From JBDGYE01 sp039584255 (lineage in GTDB: Bacteria; Gemmatimonadota; Gemmatimonadetes; Palauibacterales; Palauibacteraceae), in assembly GCA_039584255.1 (NCBI GenBank), contig JBDGYE010000004.1, forward strand, positions 1-60,175: a DNA stretch of 60,175 nucleotides, read 5' to 3'. Numbering within the stretch: the first letter of the stretch is position 1; every line of letters starts with the position of its first letter. A program made the translations under genes and the position numbers. Below the pieces are notes generated by a model. It worked only from the letters and a program-made list of their open reading frames with translations. It was not told where the DNA came from and made no database searches. Positions 42,216 through 50,627 of this stretch are shown here, piece after piece.

Positions 42216-43655
42216 ATGGGAGACGTGACCGTCGCATCTCTGGACGGTGGTCAGGTGGAGCTCGGCTCGGGCGAGCTCGAGACATTCTCGGGAGAATTTG
42301 GCGGCCAGCTCTTCGTACCGGGGGACCCGGGCTACGAGGATGCCCGGGCTGTCTGGAATGCCATGGTCGAGCGCCGGCCGGCTCTGATCGCCCGCTGCAC
42401 TGGGCCTGCCGATGTGAAACGGGCCGTCGGTTTCGCCAGGAGCAACGGGCTTCTGACCTCCATCCGCGGCGCCGGCCACAACATCGCCGGAAACGCCTTG
42501 GCGGAAGGCGGCTTCACGATCGACCTCTCGCAGCTTCGCATCGTGGAGGTCGATCCCGCCTCCCGCACGGCGCGGGCCCAGCCGGGGGCCACACTGGGCG
42601 ACCTCGACGCCGCGACCCAGGCTCACGGCCTCGCGGTGCCGGTGGGGATCAACTCCACGACCGGTATCGCAGGTCTCACTCTGGGAGGGGGCTTCGGATG
42701 GCTGAGCCGCAAGTACGGCATGACCATCGACAGCCTCGTCTCCGCCGATGTCGTGACGGCTGGCGGCGAAACGATCAGGGCCAGCGAATCCGAGAACGCG
42801 GATCTGTTCTGGGGTCTATGCGGAGGCGGCGGGAACTTCGGCGTCGTGACCTCGTTCGAGTTCCGAACGGCCGCGGTGGGACCGGAGGTTCTGTGCGGGC
42901 TGATCGTTCACCCGTTCTCCGACGCGCTGCCGGCGCTCGAGCACTACCGGCAGTTCGCGGCCGCAGCGCCCGAGGATCTGACGGTTTGGGTGGTCCTGCG
43001 GCACGCGCCGCCGCTGCCGTTCCTGCCCGAGGAGGTGCACGGGAAGAAAGTCCTCGTCTTCGCCTTCGTATACGGGGGCGATGTGGCGCCCGGCGAGGCC
43101 GCGATCCGGCCACTCAGGGAGTGGGGATCTCCGCACGGCGAGCACGTGGGGCCGGCACCCTTCGCCGAGTTCCAGAAGGCCTTCGACCCGCTGCTGGAGC
43201 CCGGGGCACGCAACTACTGGAAGTCTCACAATTTCCCCGGTCTGGTCGACGGAAACCTGGACGCCGTGCTCTCCTACACCGAGCTCCTTCCGACGATGGA
43301 GTCCGAGATCTTCATCGCCCAGATGGGCGGGGCCACTAACCGCGTGCCGTCGGATGCCACGGCATATCCGCACAGGGACGCCGAGTTCATCATGAACGTC
43401 CACACGCGCTGGGAAGACGCGGGGCGGGACGCCGAATGCATCGCTTGGGCACGCGAGTTCTTCGACGCTACGGCGCCCTTCGCGACGGGAGGGGTCTACT
43501 CCAACTTCGTCAGCGAGGCCGACGACGACAGCCGCGTCGAGGCCTCGTTCGGGGGCAACTACGCTCGACTGCTGGCGCTGAAGGAACGGTACGACCCGGA
43601 CAACTTCTTCCGTATCAATCAGAACATCCGGCCCGGACGGGACATGCGAGCCTGA
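42216..43655 (+). CDS. FAD-linked oxidoreductase, berberine-bridge-enzyme family
   Basis: 479 residues. A PCMH-type FAD domain (TSIRGAGHNIAGNALAEGG, then GINSTTGIAGLTLGGGFGWLSRKYG, where the His and a possible second site for FAD attachment lie) is followed by a substrate domain. The BBE motif (YARLLALKERYDPDNFFRINQNI) is at the C terminus. The enzyme would oxidise alcohols or sugars with O2. It has no signal peptide, so it acts in the cytoplasm. Confidence 0.94.
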   Translation: MGDVTVASLDGGQVELGSGELETFSGEFGGQLFVPGDPGYEDARAVWNAMVERRPALIARCTGPADVKRAVGFARSNGLLTSIRGAGHNIAGNALAEGGFTIDLSQLRIVEVDPASRTARAQPGATLGDLDAATQAHGLAVPVGINSTTGIAGLTLGGGFGWLSRKYGMTIDSLVSADVVTAGGETIRASESENADLFWGLCGGGGNFGVVTSFEFRTAAVGPEVLCGLIVHPFSDALPALEHYRQFAAAAPEDLTVWVVLRHAPPLPFLPEEVHGKKVLVFAFVYGGDVAPGEAAIRPLREWGSPHGEHVGPAPFAEFQKAFDPLLEPGARNYWKSHNFPGLVDGNLDAVLSYTELLPTMESEIFIAQMGGATNRVPSDATAYPHRDAEFIMNVHTRWEDAGRDAECIAWAREFFDATAPFATGGVYSNFVSEADDDSRVEASFGGNYARLLALKERYDPDNFFRINQNIRPGRDMRA

Positions 43656-43688
43656 CTGCGACGCCTGGGGCAGGGTCGGCGACGGAAA

Positions 43689-44522
43689 ATGACAGACATC
43701 ATCGACCACACGCCCTGGATCTGTGTCAACTGCGGGGTGCAGTTTGCTCCCTCCGAGCAGCCCCCCGACGAGTGCCCGATCTGCGAGGACGAGCGCCAGT
43801 TCGTAGGACTTGACGGTCAGGCGTGGACGACGCTGGAGAAGCTGCAGAGCACCCATCGGAACGTGCTCCGCGACAAAGAACAAGGTCGTCTCTGGGGAAT
43901 CGGAACAGAGCCGGCCTTCGCGATCGGGCAGCGGGCGCTGTTGGTCAGAACGGACAGCGGCAACCTACTCTGGGACTGCGTCAGCCTGCTGGACGCCGCC
44001 ACGATCAGGCAGGTCAAGGCGCTGGGAGGCGTGTCCGCCATCGCGATCTCACACCCCCACTATTACGGCTCGATGGTGGAGTGGAGTCGTGCTTTCGACG
44101 GGGCGCCGATCTACCTCCACGAGGCGGAGCGGGAGTGGGTGATGCGTCCCTACGACGCCATCGTGTTTTGGGAGGGCGATTCTTACGAGATCGGGCCGGG
44201 CGTCACCCTCGTACGGACCGGCGGCCACTTCGAGGGCTACCAGTGCCTCTACTGGGCGGAAGGCGCCGAGCAACGTGGGGCCCTTCTGTCCGGCGACCAG
44301 CCCACGGTGTGCTGGGACCGCAAGTCGCTGAGCTTCATGTACAGCTATCCCAACTTCATCCCACTCGGGCCCGAGGCGGTCAGGCGCACGGTCGATGTGC
44401 TCGAGCCGCTCTCCTTCGACCGCATCTACGGGGCGTGGTGGGACCGGGTCATCGAGGCAGGCGGCAAGGAAGCCCTCCGCCGCTCGGCGCGACGCTACCT
44501 GGACGCCATCGGGGCTGGCTGA
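43689..44522 (+). CDS. Atypical MBL-fold protein with N-terminal zinc ribbon
   Basis: 277 residues. Residues 11-37 (CVNCGVQFAPSEQPPDECPIC) form a rubredoxin-like CxxC...CxxC zinc or iron knuckle. The metallo-beta-lactamase-fold body follows but the usual HxHxDH is SHPHYYG, so the Asp and one His are gone. Later motifs kept are VRTGGHFEGYQ and LSGDQPTVCWDRKS. The protein may bind a single metal or act on a different substrate. It is 33 bp after the oxidoreductase gene, and the two are probably co-transcribed. Confidence 0.82.
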   Translation: MTDIIDHTPWICVNCGVQFAPSEQPPDECPICEDERQFVGLDGQAWTTLEKLQSTHRNVLRDKEQGRLWGIGTEPAFAIGQRALLVRTDSGNLLWDCVSLLDAATIRQVKALGGVSAIAISHPHYYGSMVEWSRAFDGAPIYLHEAEREWVMRPYDAIVFWEGDSYEIGPGVTLVRTGGHFEGYQCLYWAEGAEQRGALLSGDQPTVCWDRKSLSFMYSYPNFIPLGPEAVRRTVDVLEPLSFDRIYGAWWDRVIEAGGKEALRRSARRYLDAIGAG

Positions 44523-44603
44523 AACTCCGCCCGCTGACGCACCCTGGCTCAGCGAACTCGAAATCACCCCGCCTGCCGGCGTATATTGCAGCCAGAAGGC
44601 AGG

Positions 44604-45710
44604 ATGACGATGGATGACCTCTCACGGTCCTCGGAGGGTGTGGTTCCGACCCGCTACTGGCACCGTCTCGATGACGGCAGAGTCCAGTGCGACCTCTGCC
44701 CCCGGGAGTGCCGCATGCGCGAGGGTCAGCGGGGCATGTGCTTCGTCCGTGCCAACCTGGACGGCGAGGTCGTGCTGACCACCTGGGGTCGCTCCAGCGG
44801 GTACTGCATCGATCCGGTCGAGAAGAAGCCGCTCAACCACTTCCTGCCCGGCACGCCGGTTCTATCGTTCGGCACCGCCGGGTGCAATCTCGCCTGCCGG
44901 TTCTGCCAGAACTGGAGCATCAGCAAGTCACGCGAGATCGATACCCTCGCCGATGAGGCGGACCCGGAGACGATCGCCCGCGCCGCGGAGGCTCTCGGAT
45001 GCCGGAGCGTTGCTTTCACCTACAACGACCCGGTGATCTTCCACGAGTACGCCATCGACGTGGCGGCGGCCTGCCGTGAGAGAGGCGTTCGCACGGTGGC
45101 GGTGACAGCGGGCTACGTGAACGCAGAGCCACGGGCCGAGTTCTATCGGTGGATGGACGCCGCAAACATCGACCTGAAGGCCTTTACGGACCGGTTCTAT
45201 TGGAAGCTGGCCTCGGGCCGGCTGGACCCGGTGCTGGAGACCCTGCGGTACGTCCGGCATGAGACCGAAGTGTGGCTCGAAATCACGACGCTGTTGATTC
45301 CGGGCGAGAACGACAGCCGGGAGGAGCTGGAAGGCCTTGCCCGGTGGGTGGTTGACGAGCTCGGCCCCGATGTGCCGCTGCACTTCACAGCCTTCCATCC
45401 CGACTGGAAGATGATGGACCGGCCGCCAACGCCGCCCGCCACCCTCGAGCAGGCCCGTGAGATCGCCCTTGCGAACGGCGTAAGGTACGCCTACACGGGG
45501 AACGTCTTCGACCGGCGGGGGCAGAGCACCTACTGCCACGGCTGCGGCGGAGTTCTCATCGGGCGCGATTGGTATACGCTCTCAGACTGGAGCCTCGACG
45601 ATGGCCGGTGCCGGGCCTGCGGAACCGCCTGCGCCGGGGTCTTCGAGAGCTCACCGGGAAGCTGGGGCGCCAGGCGCGTCCCGGTACGGCTCAGGGACTT
45701 CGCCGCCTGA
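44604..45710 (+). CDS. amrS: AmmeMemoRadiSam-type radical SAM enzyme (AmrS)
   Basis: 368 residues from the ATG at 44604. Radical SAM cluster motif CNLACRFCQNW (CxxxCxxC) lies near residue 95. An N-terminal Cys-rich segment (CDLCPRECRMREGQRGMC) and a C-terminal zinc-type segment (TYCHGCGGVLIGR...CRACGTAC) flank it. This domain order matches AmrS. The MEMO1 and AMMECR1 partner genes of the system are not in the window. Relatives of the family are proposed to act in anaerobic modification chemistry. Confidence 0.9.
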   Translation: MTMDDLSRSSEGVVPTRYWHRLDDGRVQCDLCPRECRMREGQRGMCFVRANLDGEVVLTTWGRSSGYCIDPVEKKPLNHFLPGTPVLSFGTAGCNLACRFCQNWSISKSREIDTLADEADPETIARAAEALGCRSVAFTYNDPVIFHEYAIDVAAACRERGVRTVAVTAGYVNAEPRAEFYRWMDAANIDLKAFTDRFYWKLASGRLDPVLETLRYVRHETEVWLEITTLLIPGENDSREELEGLARWVVDELGPDVPLHFTAFHPDWKMMDRPPTPPATLEQAREIALANGVRYAYTGNVFDRRGQSTYCHGCGGVLIGRDWYTLSDWSLDDGRCRACGTACAGVFESSPGSWGARRVPVRLRDFAA

Positions 45711-45751
45711 GGCGAGAACCGGATCGTCGGGGCGCGAACACGAGCGGAACG

Positions 45752-46399
45752 ATGGCCATTCCCTGCCCCGAGTGCGGGCGGCACTACGACGTGACCCTGT
45801 TCCAGTTCGGACGTACGATCCATTGCACGTGTGGAGCCCGAGTCGGGCTGGAGAAGCGAATCTCCCTTCCGGATACCGACCGGGAGCCCCAATTCGCCGC
45901 CGACGCCATGCTGGGCAAGCTGACCCGCTGGCTACGCATCCTGGGCTACGACACGTGGTACGAACCCGATGCGGAGGACGGGCGGCTGGTCCGAACCGCG
46001 GTGTGGGAAGAACGCTACCTTCTGACGCGCGACCGGAGGATCCCGGAGGAATGGCGTATCGAGGGCTGCCTGATCCTCGAGCCGGACGACCTGTTCGAAC
46101 AGCTGCGGCTCGTGGCATCCCGGTTCGGGCTGTTCGCCGGCGCGGGATCTGCAGCAGGGGTCTTCTCCCGGTGCCCGGCGTGCAACGCCCTCCTGGCCGA
46201 GGCTAGACGAGACGATCTGGAGAACCGGGTACCGGAGCGGGTCCTCGAGGCGGTGGAGCGCTTCAGCCGCTGCCCGGGCTGCGACAAGGTATACTGGGAA
46301 GGATCTCATACAAGGAGGATCCGGCGGCGGCTGGCGGAACTGCGCGGTGGGGATGGCGCCGGCGTCAGAGGGCCGACACCCGCTCCAGGAACTCCGTAA
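45752..46399 (+). CDS. Mut7-C RNase-domain protein with zinc ribbons
   Basis: 215 residues from the ATG at 45752. An N-terminal zinc ribbon (CPECGRHYDVTLFQFGRTIHCTCG) precedes a PIN-like Mut7-C domain (FAADAMLGKLTRWLRILGYDT, then LLTRDRRI) and a C-terminal zinc ribbon (CPACNALL...CPGCDKVYWEGSH). The DAMLGKLTRWLR and CPxCxKVYWxGSH phrases are family signatures. A nuclease role is inferred from the PIN fold. The gene overlaps the convergent hydrolase by 35 bp. Confidence 0.86.
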   Translation: MAIPCPECGRHYDVTLFQFGRTIHCTCGARVGLEKRISLPDTDREPQFAADAMLGKLTRWLRILGYDTWYEPDAEDGRLVRTAVWEERYLLTRDRRIPEEWRIEGCLILEPDDLFEQLRLVASRFGLFAGAGSAAGVFSRCPACNALLAEARRDDLENRVPERVLEAVERFSRCPGCDKVYWEGSHTRRIRRRLAELRGGDGAGVRGPTPAPGTP

Positions 46400-47168
46400 G
46401 GGCCTGGTTGAAGGCCTCAGGGTCTTCGAGGTTGCTCAGGTGCCCGGCCCCGGGAATCTGGACCACGAACGCATCCGTAATCCTCTGCGCCATCGACCGG
46501 GCCACGTCCGGCGGCGTCAGCTCGTCGTGCTCGCCGACCACAATCAGGCACGGAATCGAGAGCTCCTCGAGTACGGGCGTCGTGTCCGTGCGCCCCGTCA
46601 TGGCCCGCTGGAGCCCGATGATACCCTCCTCGGGATTCGCGAGAATCATCGAGCGCACGCCCGCCACGAGCTCAGGGCGGCAATCGAGGGTACCGTGCGC
46701 CATCACGCGCGGCAGGAGCTCTTCGGCGAAGTGCTCCAGGCCCCGCTGGCGTATGAGCCCGATCGAGCTGGCTCGCGCCTGTTTCCCTTCGTCTGTGTCG
46801 GCAGAGCTCTTCGTGTCGCACAACACGGCCCCCGTGAAACGCTCCGGCGCCCGCTCGAGCGCCCGGAGCAGGACGTACCCGCCCATGGAGAGCCCGCACC
46901 CCACGGCACGCTCGATCCCGAGGGCATCCAGGATCGCCAGTACGTCGTCGACCAGTAGCTCCATGGTGTACTCGGCGTCGCCGGTCTCGCTCTCGCCGCT
47001 GCCACGAGTGTCGGGAGCGATGAGACGGAAGGAGTGACGCAGCGCCTGCAGCTGGGGCTGCCACATGCGGTGAGAGAACGGGAAGCCGTGCAGAAGGAGC
47101 ACCGGCAGCCGGTCATCGGACCCTGCCACCGCGACGTTCAAGCGCGTGCTGTTCAGTTCCAGAAGCAT
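46365..47168 (-). CDS. Alpha/beta-hydrolase
   Basis: 267 residues with oxyanion HGFPFSH, nucleophile elbow GLSMGGYV (Ser), acidic residue near VVGEHDELTPP, and catalytic His in IPGAGHLSNLE. Layout matches 3-oxoadipate enol-lactonase or esterase-like hydrolases. There is no signal peptide. Its 3' end overlaps the Mut7-C gene in opposite orientation. The substrate is not predictable. Confidence 0.92.
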   Translation of the reverse strand: MLLELNSTRLNVAVAGSDDRLPVLLLHGFPFSHRMWQPQLQALRHSFRLIAPDTRGSGESETGDAEYTMELLVDDVLAILDALGIERAVGCGLSMGGYVLLRALERAPERFTGAVLCDTKSSADTDEGKQARASSIGLIRQRGLEHFAEELLPRVMAHGTLDCRPELVAGVRSMILANPEEGIIGLQRAMTGRTDTTPVLEELSIPCLIVVGEHDELTPPDVARSMAQRITDAFVVQIPGAGHLSNLEDPEAFNQALTEFLERVSAL

Positions 47169-47215
47169 GCGCTGCCCCGGGGTGACCGTAGTGAGGACCT
47201 AGCCCGCCTTCCGCC

Positions 47216-48253
47216 CTACGCGCCCAGCCTGAGCCCGCGCCAGTCCTCCATCGGCTCGGTAGACCGCACGACGTTCATGCCTTCCTCGGCGAACTGGCGA
47301 TACGCCTCCTCGGTCTGATCGGTGAAGTCGGCCACTCCCGGCACCACCACGGACGACATGCAGTCCACGATGATGAAGACCTTGCGCGCGAGTTCAGAAT
47401 CCCGCGCCTGTATGGCCGTCAGCAGATCGTGAACGGTCCACGCCACGCAGTGGCTCGCGGCCTGGCCGGCGATCAAGACGGCATCGAAGTCGAGAAGATG
47501 CTCGATCAGCTCGCGGTTGGGCACTCCGATGCTCTCGCCCCCCGGACCGACGGTCACTTCCGGACTCAGGACGGAGTAGTTCTCGGTGAGCGGATTGCCG
47601 CCCTTCACCTCGAACCTGGGGGCCGTCCGGCGTGCGATGCCGTGGAAGAAGACCGCCTCCTCCACCGCCGAGACCAGAGCGTGGCCCAGGCTCCCCAACA
47701 TGGCGTGGTATGGCCACACCATCAGGGGATAGCGGCCCTCGGTGAGACGGCGGGCGTAGTGGAGTGCGTAGCGCTCAAGCCACTCGACGTCACCACCGGC
47801 CACCGACGCGGCCATTTCCGGATTGGGACGCCACCGGCCGTTCTCGACGTCCGCCAGGGTGATGACTGTCTCGCCCCCGACCGGATGCTTTCCATCCCTG
47901 TCCAGCCAGAATACAGGATGAAAGATCTGGACCGCGGAATGGGTATCCAGCGTCGGGCTGATCTCCGTGATGAGATGGAGATTCCGGTATATGAACCGGC
48001 ACAGGCGGATGTTGTCGTCCACGGCTCCCGTGCCGGACCGTCCTCCCACGAACAGCTCGTGTCCGGGAACGCAGAACGTGTTCTGGCAATCCACCAGGAG
48101 CAGGCAGATCCTGGTCTCATCGGCGACCGCGGGACCGACACCGTGCCGCTCGGCCCAGTCCTCCGCCTGCTGCGCTCGCGCACGGTACTCGACCGGCCAC
48201 ACCCCGCCCACCCTGTCGGCCTCGAAGTGAGGGGGAATCGGCAGCTCAGGCAT
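47216..48253 (-). CDS. Isochorismatase-family cysteine hydrolase, nicotinamidase-like
   Basis: 345 residues, larger than most nicotinamidases (about 180-220). Catalytic triad candidates: Asp in LLLVDCQNTFC, Lys in FEVKGGNPLTEN and Cys in GQAASHCVAWT. A metal-binding DTHSAVQIFHPVFW is kept. The gene overlaps the nicotinate phosphoribosyltransferase start region by 8 bp, so it probably makes nicotinate from nicotinamide for that enzyme in the NAD salvage route. The extra length lies in the N terminus and in an insert after the metal site. Confidence 0.82.
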   Translation of the reverse strand: MPELPIPPHFEADRVGGVWPVEYRARAQQAEDWAERHGVGPAVADETRICLLLVDCQNTFCVPGHELFVGGRSGTGAVDDNIRLCRFIYRNLHLITEISPTLDTHSAVQIFHPVFWLDRDGKHPVGGETVITLADVENGRWRPNPEMAASVAGGDVEWLERYALHYARRLTEGRYPLMVWPYHAMLGSLGHALVSAVEEAVFFHGIARRTAPRFEVKGGNPLTENYSVLSPEVTVGPGGESIGVPNRELIEHLLDFDAVLIAGQAASHCVAWTVHDLLTAIQARDSELARKVFIIVDCMSSVVVPGVADFTDQTEEAYRQFAEEGMNVVRSTEPMEDWRGLRLGA

Positions 48254-49511
48254 TTCCGGCCTCTCGATCGAGTTCGTCCAGGAGGCGCCAATCGACCCGA
48301 ATCAACGTCGGGTTATCCCACTTCTGCCTTCCGACCTTTGCCTCCGGCTCGCCATCCAGCTCCACCACATCGGCCGTGAAGTCGAAATCGGTGACGATTC
48401 CGTCCGCTTCCGTGCCGTGCCCGATCAGGCTGCTCCCCACACCGTAGGCGGCGATTGGAAGGCCCAGCTCGGCGAACCGCCGGATCTTGCTGGGCGTGAA
48501 TCCTCCGCTGACCATGATTCCTACGTAGTCGAATCCCTCAGCGTCGAGGGCCTCGCGGACCTTTCGAACCAGGTGCGGGTTCACGCCCGTGAGACTCTCC
48601 CTGCCCCAGAGCTCGGGGTCGTCCATGAGAGACTGGTCCACGAGCTTCTCACTCGTGTCGAGACGCACGCCGAACAGGACGCCGTCCCCGAACTGTTGGC
48701 GCATGGCTCGGGCAACGGCGAGGGAGTCGCGCACGGAATCGTTGTTGTAGTCCACGAGGCTGACGACGGGAACGTCCGGCTCGCACTCCCTCACGTATCG
48801 CGCAAACGCAAGCGTCGCCTCGACCGTGTCGCCACCGTACGCCGCGATCAGGCCATGCGGCATCGTGCCGACGCCTTCGCCTCCCCACCAGGCGGCACCG
48901 GCATCACTGGAAACGCTATGCCCGCCGCCAACCCGCGCGGCGTAGCCATCCGGAGTCTGGATCCGCCAATCGTCGTGGCGCGGAGCGAAATAGATCACGG
49001 GAATCCCGCCGGCGGCCTCCACGGCACGGTCGGCGTTGGTGGCGACGAGACTGCGGCGTGACAGCACCCCGTCCAACGTGGTCTCCAGGTGCGCGAAGCC
49101 GCGGTACTTGCCCGTGACCCGGAAGGCCACGTCCCAGGGCGCGACTCGATCACCTTCGCGTAGCGTGTCGGCGCATAGTCTCCGACAATCGTAGCCGGGG
49201 GCCAGCTGCGTCTGGAGCATGCGGATGCATTCGTACAGGCCCGCCACGATCCCGTGCTTCTTGGCGAACAGCTGCAGCGTCACCTCCGGATCCCGGTGCG
49301 CGAACTCGAGGGTGCGTACGGTACGGACGAAGTACCTGTCCGACAGCCAGCCGTCGCGGATCCGCGAATCGAACTGGAACAGCTCGGCCGGGAAGCGGAC
49401 CAGTTCCTCGTGCAGGAGCCGAGCCCGCTCGCTCGCGCCTTCGGACGGAGCTTCCGCGGCGCTCGACATCCCGGCTCCGGGGTCCTCCGCCTGAACGTCA
49501 GTGTTCCACAC
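48246..49511 (-). CDS. pncB: Nicotinate phosphoribosyltransferase
   Basis: 421 residues from a GTG at 49511. Family landmarks: QFDSRIRDGWLSDRYFVRT, GVLSRRSLVATNA, GGGHSVSSDAGAAWWGG, VSLVDYNNDSVRDSL, and GIMVSGGFTPSKIRRF, which carries the phosphate-binding Gly motif. It forms nicotinate mononucleotide from nicotinate and PRPP. The adjoining cysteine hydrolase gene supports a salvage pair. The family assignment is firm; the exact subtype (long type 2) is a judgement. Confidence 0.9.
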   Translation of the reverse strand: MWNTDVQAEDPGAGMSSAAEAPSEGASERARLLHEELVRFPAELFQFDSRIRDGWLSDRYFVRTVRTLEFAHRDPEVTLQLFAKKHGIVAGLYECIRMLQTQLAPGYDCRRLCADTLREGDRVAPWDVAFRVTGKYRGFAHLETTLDGVLSRRSLVATNADRAVEAAGGIPVIYFAPRHDDWRIQTPDGYAARVGGGHSVSSDAGAAWWGGEGVGTMPHGLIAAYGGDTVEATLAFARYVRECEPDVPVVSLVDYNNDSVRDSLAVARAMRQQFGDGVLFGVRLDTSEKLVDQSLMDDPELWGRESLTGVNPHLVRKVREALDAEGFDYVGIMVSGGFTPSKIRRFAELGLPIAAYGVGSSLIGHGTEADGIVTDFDFTADVVELDGEPEAKVGRQKWDNPTLIRVDWRLLDELDREAGNA

Positions 49512-49605
49512 TTACCCGTACTCCTCCTGCGTGACCCTGTCCGACAGCACGGGAGGATACAGGAGGCTTGGCGGGGAGTCCAGTTCGGTCGTTGAGGCGG
49601 GGAAC

Positions 49606-49642
49606 AGGAAAAAGGGCCGTCCCGCCGGCGGCGGGACGGCCC
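49606..49642 (-). terminator. Strong rho-independent terminator after the cold-shock gene
   Basis: A GC-rich stem of about 13 bp (GGGCCGTCCCGCC paired with its complement, loop of a few bases at 49627-49629) is followed on the minus strand by TTTTTCC. It lies about 25 bp past the cspA stop and should stop transcription into pncB. Confidence 0.88.
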
Positions 49643-49666
49643 TCCATCCTTCCCGAAGGCGACCTC

Positions 49667-49885
49667 CTAGCCTTCCATGCCCATCCGTACGACGTTCTGA
49701 GCAGCCGGGCCCTTTTGCCCCTCGACGATCTCGAACTCCACCGTTTCACCCTCGGTGAGCGTCTTGAAGCCCGTCCCCTCGATGGCGCTGTGATGAACGA
49801 AGCAGTCCTTCTGACCGTCCTCAAGGACTATGAAGCCGAATCCCTTGCTGTCGTCGAACCACTTCACCTTGCCCTTGATGCGCAT
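49667..49885 (-). CDS. cspA: Cold-shock protein
   Basis: 72 residues, one cold-shock domain. RNP1 KGFGFI and RNP2 VFVHHSA (here DCFVHHSAI) are intact, with the family start KGKVKWFDDSKGFGF. It binds single-stranded RNA/DNA as an RNA chaperone. GAAGGAGAG lies upstream. It is a monocistron, bounded by the terminator at 49606. Confidence 0.97.
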   Translation of the reverse strand: MRIKGKVKWFDDSKGFGFIVLEDGQKDCFVHHSAIEGTGFKTLTEGETVEFEIVEGQKGPAAQNVVRMGMEG

Positions 49886-49952
49886 GCAGCTCTCCTTCTG
49901 CAGTGTTCACGGTGTACGGGTCCCCCCGCGCAGACCCGCTCCACTAGCGGGG

Positions 49953-50402
49953 TCAATCCTGTTCCGTTTCGTCCGCTCCGGCAGTCTGGGACCGGTCTTC
50001 CCGAGGTCCGACAGCCGTACGATCCAGACGGAAACCGAACGTCTGACCGTTCTGGCGGAAGTCTCCGTGGATGGAGTCTCCGTCATCCGCCATGCGACCT
50101 CGGAACCGTGGCTCGCCCGGCGCGTCCGCCATCCGGAACGCCACGTCGTGTGCATCCCGCTGGATCTGGTCGAGGGGAAGGTCGAAGGCGCCCTCCACGG
50201 GAATCGAAATGGACCCCGAAAGAGCGTCCTCGTCCAGCCCGAACTCCACCTCGATCGCCAGCGGCGTTCCGGGCAGTTGAATCTCGCCCTCCCAGCGCCC
50301 CAGTAGCGACGGTTGGTCCTGCGCCCCGGCCGTCGACGTGGACATCAAAATGCAATACAAGATTCCTGCAACAGACCACAGGGGCCTCGATAGCCTGTCC
50401 AT
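49953..50402 (-). CDS. Exported protein resembling the N-terminal domain of secreted alpha/beta-hydrolases
   Basis: 149 residues. A signal peptide (ILYCILMSTSTAGAQ) is followed by one beta-rich domain (LLGRWEGEIQLPGTPLAIEVEF, then ISIPVEGAFDLPLDQI). This domain is normally the leading module of much larger secreted hydrolases. Here it ends in an acidic tail with no hydrolase after it, either as a stand-alone variant or a shortened gene. Confidence 0.65.
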   Translation of the reverse strand: MDRLSRPLWSVAGILYCILMSTSTAGAQDQPSLLGRWEGEIQLPGTPLAIEVEFGLDEDALSGSISIPVEGAFDLPLDQIQRDAHDVAFRMADAPGEPRFRGRMADDGDSIHGDFRQNGQTFGFRLDRTAVGPREDRSQTAGADETEQD

Positions 50403-50627
50403 GCCGCCTCGTTCTTAGCTGCCTCAACTCGATGCGACGGCTGCCCTGGACCGTCGTCGAGACGGAAGGCCGAAACCTAGCCGGTGTTGAGGCCGTCGTC
50501 ATCTATCGGCCCCCCTATGGTACTGTCCGCCTTGCCCCTGACCCGGCTTGGTAGGAGACTTTCAATGAAGTGGCCCGAGTGCCTGGAGGCGGGGTCGCTT
50601 ACACCAACTCAAATTGGGGATTCCGAC

